Assembly: GCA_000149265.1 (NCBI GenBank)
Contig: CH003387.1
Location: forward strand, 87,815-151,814
Source: Ciona savignyi
Taxonomy: Eukaryota > Chordata > Ascidiacea > Phlebobranchia > Cionidae
DNA length: 64,000 bases
Direction of reading: 5' to 3'
Of this stretch, positions 59,781-64,000 are shown piece by piece. Both the position numbers and the translations under genes were made by a program. Below the pieces are notes generated by a model. That model made no database searches and was not told the origin of the DNA. It was given only the letters and a program-made list of their open reading frames with translations. Position 1 is the stretch's first letter. Every line of letters starts with the position of its first letter.

Positions 59781-60637
59781 ATGAGATATCCTAGTGAAGC
59801 ACAAAAGCGTGCAGCTGCTTTAGAAAAGAAGAAAAAAGAATCACATCTTGCTGAAAAGATTCCTAAACTTAAGTACAACAGCAGGTGAGGATGAACCCAT
59901 TTCGCCTAAATCAGACTATCTATACATGGATCTTCTATGCATGTATTGGATGAGGATGTTAATGCTTGTTCTGAACCTAAAAGTGTAATGGATGATGTTA
60001 TTAGTGATGATCTTAACTTTTGGCCACAAAAAATTTCTGAAAACTTGAGAAATTACTGGATACAGCGTGGTTCATCTTCATGTCAGCATAAAAATCATGG
60101 TTTTAAAGAATCAGTGGTACAGTTGGAGAAAGAATCACAACGCCGATACTGTAGTATAGCTTTGTTTCAGCGCGTTCATGCAAGAACAGGAGAACAGTTT
60201 GATAGAACTTGGTTATGCTATTCTAAAAAAAGTGGACGAGTTTATGAGTAAGCTGACCAGTGGATTAAATAATTGAAAACATGCTCATCAAATACTTTTG
60301 AATCATGAAAATTCTAAACAGCAGCTTTATGTGCTCGAAAGTCATCCAGTCAGATAGACGGCGATCTGGTGAAGCAGTATGAAGGCGAAGTCCAGTATTG
60401 GCAAGAACTTCTTCGGAGGCTAGTCAGTTTAGGAAATTTCTCTGTGTCCGTGGCAAGAATGAACTAATAGGTTCATCCAACAATGGTAATTATCTAGGCA
60501 TACTTGAGCTTCTGAGTGAGTACGACACGTTTCTAGCTGAACATATTAATTAGTAAGCATGCAAACAAGGGTCGAGGCCATGCGTCTTATTTATCTTCAA
60601 CTATTTGTGAGGAGTTGATCGAGCTCAAAAGGTTTTA

Positions 60638-61427
60638 GGATAGGATATTCATGTTTATCCCCGTGAATGGGAAAACCCCAGGGGTTATCACACGGGCAAT
60701 CGTCAGATCACCTCGCGCCCATCGTCGGGTTACCGGCGCTATTGCAGTGTGTTGTGTATGATAGACACGTTCCTTCAATTTGGTAGAACCCATTTAATCC
60801 GCTGGGTTCAGGCAATGTCCGTAAAGTGCCTTGCCCAAGGACACAACCGACTAGCTAGCGACCAGTTTCGTACCTGCAACCTTTCGATTGAAAGGCCACG
60901 CAGTTAACCGCTAGACCAGCGGTTCCCAAACTTTTTTTGTTGGCGGCGCCTTTTGTAAACTTATTAAACCTTGCGGCTCCCTCATAAAGCCAAAATTTTC
61001 AAACTGCATGTATTGTATATTGTATATCCAGACTATAGCATGCATTTGGATAACCATTCAAACTCTTTAAAACTATTGACTAAACTACTAAAGTGACGAA
61101 TACTTAATTAATGCAAAACAGTTATTTGACAAACCATTATTCGAAAACAATGCCATGTTAGTGAGCAAATAGTGGCGGATAACACCGAACAATGGATTTA
61201 AGTAAAACGAACGCTGTATGCCAGTGTATGGGGTTGCACACCAGGCTTAAACATCTCCAATTAACGTTTTACTGGTGTAACGCACAAGTACTGTTTTTTT
61301 TGTGAAAAAAAAAACAATAAATGCAGCAACTTCCGCATGCTTTCGCGGCGCCCCTGGCAAAGTCTCGCGGCTCCCCAGGGCGCCGCGGCGCCCAGTTTGG
61401 GAACCGCTGCGCTAGACCATCGGGCCG
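60638..61427 (-). mobile_element. tRNA-derived SINE, copy 6, split by a hAT element
   Basis: Minus-oriented SINE with tail at left (AGGATAGGATATTCATG on the plus strand) and head at right. GGTTTTA flanks it at 60631-60637 and 61428-61434, a likely target duplication. The tRNA head is cut by the hAT element at 60917-61409; after it only CATCGGGCCGG remains. It lies in the ZMYM-type pseudogene between the DUF4371 and catalytic parts. Confidence 0.88.
60917..61409. mobile_element. hAT MITE inside SINE copy 6 (493 bp)
   Basis: Left end CAGCGGTTCCCAAACTTTTT; right end CCCAGTTTGGGAACCGCTG. An exact 8-bp duplication, CGCTAGAC (60909-60916 and 61410-61417), is part of the SINE's tRNA-like head. GGCGGCGCC near the left pairs with GGCGCCGCGGCGCC near the right. 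It is non-coding. Confidence 0.94.
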
Positions 61428-63191
61428 GGTTTTATGTGTAAAGTGTAATTATTGATGAAATCAAAACAGCTAAGTATTTTTCAATATCTGTTGACTCTCT
61501 ACTCCTGATATCATGCATGTGGACCAGCTCACAGTGGTTATTCGACATGTTCTACAATCTGGCCCTGTTGAACGATTCTTAAAGTTCATATCGATATATT
61601 CTCACACTGGATCAGAAATTGCTCGACTAATTCTTCAGTTCTTGGAAGAAAATGGCATAAACATTCAAAACTGTCGTGGCCAGTCATATGATAATGCTTC
61701 TAACATGAGCGGCAATTACAAAGGCGTGCAAGCAATCATCCGTGAAAGGTGCAGTGTTGCTTATTACATACCGTGCACAGCGCACTCTTTAAATTTGATT
61801 GGAAAATGTGCAGCAGAATGTTGCCCCAATGCAGTTGAATTTTTTAATCTTCTTCAAAATCTCTATTCATGGTTTGTATCATCTACCCACCGATGGCAGG
61901 TACACCGAAAGCATCTAAGGGGGTTGCCTGTTACAAAGGCCTTGTCTGACACAAGGTGGTCAGCACGGTATGATGCGGTACGGGCTTTAAATAAAGGGTA
62001 CCATGAGAATATGTCAGCACTAGAAGAACTGCAATCTGATGAAAATCAGCCGCGGGACAGTAGGCTTGTGGCTGAAGGATTTCTAAAGAAGCTTAAGCAG
62101 CTGGAAGTTGTCATTTTGGTAGAAGTTTGGGACACGGTCTTAGAAAGATTTCAAAAAAAACAGTTTTTAACTCTCCAAGGAAGTAAACTCCCTGTGAATT
62201 CAGCAGTTCATTTGTTGGAATCTCTCCTCGAATTCGTTAGAAGCCAGAGATCTGAATTTAAATATTATGAAGATAAAGGGATAGCGAAGTCTGTTGTCAA
62301 AGTGTACAAAGAAACTTCAAAACGAGAAAAGACGAGGAAGCGCCAATTCGATGAGGGTTGTTCGAAAGAAACAATATTCTCACCCAGAGAACGATTCAGG
62401 TGTGAGGTATATTTGCCAATTATGGACGCACTGTCATCAGCTGTACAACATCGTTTGCACTCGTATATGCACATTCAGAACAAGTTTGGATTCCTATCCA
62501 ACATGTGAGCTGAGTAAAGACGACATTCGTCATGCAGCAATCCAGTTAATGGAAACATATGTAAATGATTTTGAAGACTGCTTCCCATCGGAAATGATTC
62601 ATTTTTCTGAATTTTACAAAACCGTTAGTGGTCAAGAGAAGAAAAAATCACGGAACTCAAGTACAGAGGAATGCTTTTGCTGTTAAATAAAAATATGTGT
62701 AGCCACATCTTTCCAAACGTTCACATCGCACTTCCCATTTATCTATGCATGGCACCATCCAACTGCTGTGGAGAGCGATCCTTTTCGAAATTGAAAAGAA
62801 TAAAAAATGAGGCGAGGAATTCCATGGGTCAAGAGCGACTCAATTTTCTCTCACTTATAAGCATCGAAAATGATGTTGTTGACTCACTTTCCTTTACTGA
62901 TTTGATCCGCGACTTCGCCCTCAGAAAAGCTCGCAAAAAATCTATCTAACACATTATTCGTAGGATGAATGCTATTAGCTTGATGAATTTGTATATTCGT
63001 TCGTTGTATATGTGAATTTCATTGTAATTTTTGATAGTATTGTATTAATGATTGATGTTATCTGATGCTTTGTTTCTTTTCAATAACACAAAATGTTCAG
63101 TTGGTTCAGGTCGTGTTTTCAGCCTATTAACGTTAATTTTATATTTATGCTATATATCATCGATAGGGCCCCTGTCGAAATTTCAGCCAGG

Positions 63192-63219
63192 GGCCTCGTA
63201 CAACCTTAATCCGCCCCTG
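63192..63219. repeat. Candidate right terminal repeat of the ZMYM-type hAT element
   Basis: ACCTTAATCCGCCCCTG ending at 63219 is the reverse complement of CAGGGGCGGATTAAGGT, a common hAT terminus, and lies 270 bp after the transposase stop. I could not find the left partner upstream of 59781, so the element may be truncated, or this end may belong to another insertion. Confidence 0.45.
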
Positions 63220-63289
63220 CTCCTGGTGCATGACATGACCATCATCGTATTGGTTTTTATAATTTTATGGCTACGGATTTAAGCCAGTG

Positions 63290-63520
63290 GTGAAATGTTT
63301 AGTAAGGAAACTTTCAGTAGAGATGATGCGGCAGTTGCAGCAGCATTATAAAAACCAAGAAAGGCTTCAAAAACGCAATATATTCATTATCGACATAGCA
63401 AGCTCCTATTGAAACCTGCTCGTTGTTTCTTCCTATAGCGCTAGTTTCATCTGCAATTAGAGCGTATTTCCGATGCACACATTTTAACAATTTCATTTTT
63501 AATGGCATGACTCATTTACT
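63290..63520 (-). pseudogene. hAT transposase fragment (relative of the 28-kb pseudogene)
   Basis: On the minus strand, HAIKNEIVKMCASEIRS is followed in another frame by YALIADETSAIGRNNEQVSI and then FEAFLGFYNAAATAASSLL. These match the DEILKMCAHAILRQL and VDETSDI blocks at about 28.2 kb and the hAT 'ADETSDISNxEQLS' region. It is frameshifted and truncated. Confidence 0.6.
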
Positions 63521-63814
63521 GCTGTTTATTCGCATCACTTGTCCAATTCTTCACGGAATTGAGTGTTGTCCAAGTAGCTGCAGATTCCGCGTCACGCATG
63601 CTTCTTCTCCCAAGAAACAAAATAGCATCAAACACAGCAGCAGAAGACAGCAATAATAACTAACCTTTCTTGTTTGGGTGCGAGTTTTTTGTTTTAAAGG
63701 GGAACTGAAGTCAATTTTAAGAATATCTTAATAAATGGAAAAAAATACGCTGATTTCGGAAATCGGATCGAGTGCTTCCGATATTGGTTGTGGGAAGAAG
63801 TTATGAGCAGGTAT

Positions 63815-64000
63815 GGCTTTTGGAGGGTATATGAGGGGGACTTCCGGGGATGACGGGGGTGGAGCGTTGGGGGAAGGATTGCGGGGGGGAGGATGGGGGG
63901 GGGTGACGGGCGGAGGGGGGGGGGGGGCGGGGGGGGGGGGGGGAAACGAGCGGGGCCGGGAGGGAGGGGGGAGGGGGCGTTGAGGGGGGGGGGGAGGGGC
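63815..64000. repeat. Extreme G-rich low-complexity tail
   Basis: From about 63815 the plus strand becomes almost all G with occasional A, C and T, and long G runs to the end of the window. The change from AT-rich DNA is abrupt. It could be a true G-rich satellite or a sequencing/assembly artefact at a contig edge. No coding is possible. Confidence 0.8.

Larger units (their letters stand above)
59781..62949 (+). pseudogene. hAT transposase pseudogene, ZMYM/DUF4371 type, with nested insertions
   Basis: Order of segments: start MRYPSEAQKRAAALEKKKK (59781); LNFWPQKISENLRNYWIQRG and TGEQFDRTWLCYSKKSGRVY (60010-60250), the TTF-type finger region; GSSNNGNYLGILELLSEYD and SYLSSTICEELIELK (60470-60630), DUF4371; then, after the SINE, the largest frame (61513-62508) with CRGQSYDNASNMSG, CTAHSLNLIGKCA and LSDTRWSARYDAV; and the C-terminal hAT block SNCCGERSFSKLKRIKNEAR (62758-62815) to LRKARKKSI* at 62949. 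There are multiple frameshifts and stops (60251, 62506, 62684). No intact transposase can be made, though a 331-codon frame survives. Confidence 0.85.

Noticed and set aside
1-64000. An undescribed defence or multi-gene system
   Set aside because: No set of intact adjacent genes exists. Every recognisable coding segment is a transposon gene or its relic, apart from a few uncertain exon candidates at 12-15 kb.

Overview
This window is eukaryotic: an AT-rich, gene-poor stretch of animal DNA made almost entirely of transposable elements and their remains. No bacterial signature is present. The longest ORFs are transposase fragments. Introns with GT..AG borders can be traced in two of them, and tRNA-derived SINEs recur throughout. 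The mix (PIF/Harbinger, many hAT elements, a P/THAP9-like element, a BEL/Pao element and tRNA-headed SINEs) suggests an invertebrate metazoan. A marine invertebrate such as a tunicate is a guess only.

Layout. 0-20 kb: six non-autonomous hAT elements with target-site duplications (TSDs), three SINEs, a remnant with an SDGPxxQFKN motif, a pair of ~0.45 kb direct repeats, and minus-strand open segments at 12.1-15.1 kb that may be host exons. 21-26 kb: decayed coding remains in series, namely a ZBED5/GTF2IRD2-like hAT, a BEL/Pao pol, a P-element/THAP9-like transposase and another hAT fragment. 27.8-31.4 kb: a BED/TTF-type hAT pseudogene, a Ulp1-like protease fragment with a PHD-like remnant, and a hAT C-terminal fragment.

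33.67-40.04 kb is the best-preserved unit: a PIF/Harbinger transposon with matching terminal repeats and two multi-exon genes (MADF/BESS-like protein and HARBI1-like DDE nuclease). A 1,978-bp hAT-type element has inserted into the nuclease reading frame, leaving an exact 8-bp duplication. 40-44 kb: another hAT relic, short tandem repeats, head-to-head SINE fragments, a tandem tRNA-like repeat, and a hAT element with a SINE inside it.

44-58 kb is mostly non-coding, with a second PHD-like remnant, a piggyBac-type element flanked by TTAA, and a minus-strand hAT fragment. 59.8-63.2 kb holds a large ZMYM/DUF4371-type hAT pseudogene interrupted by a SINE that is itself interrupted by a hAT element, a three-level nest. 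The last ~180 bp are almost pure G and may be an assembly artefact.

No gene set works together as a host pathway. The biology visible here is transposon insertion, nesting and decay. I found no convincing new biological system; the most informative signals are the nesting order, the two classes of hAT target sites, the two-gene Harbinger, and the excess of the palindrome TACCGGTA.
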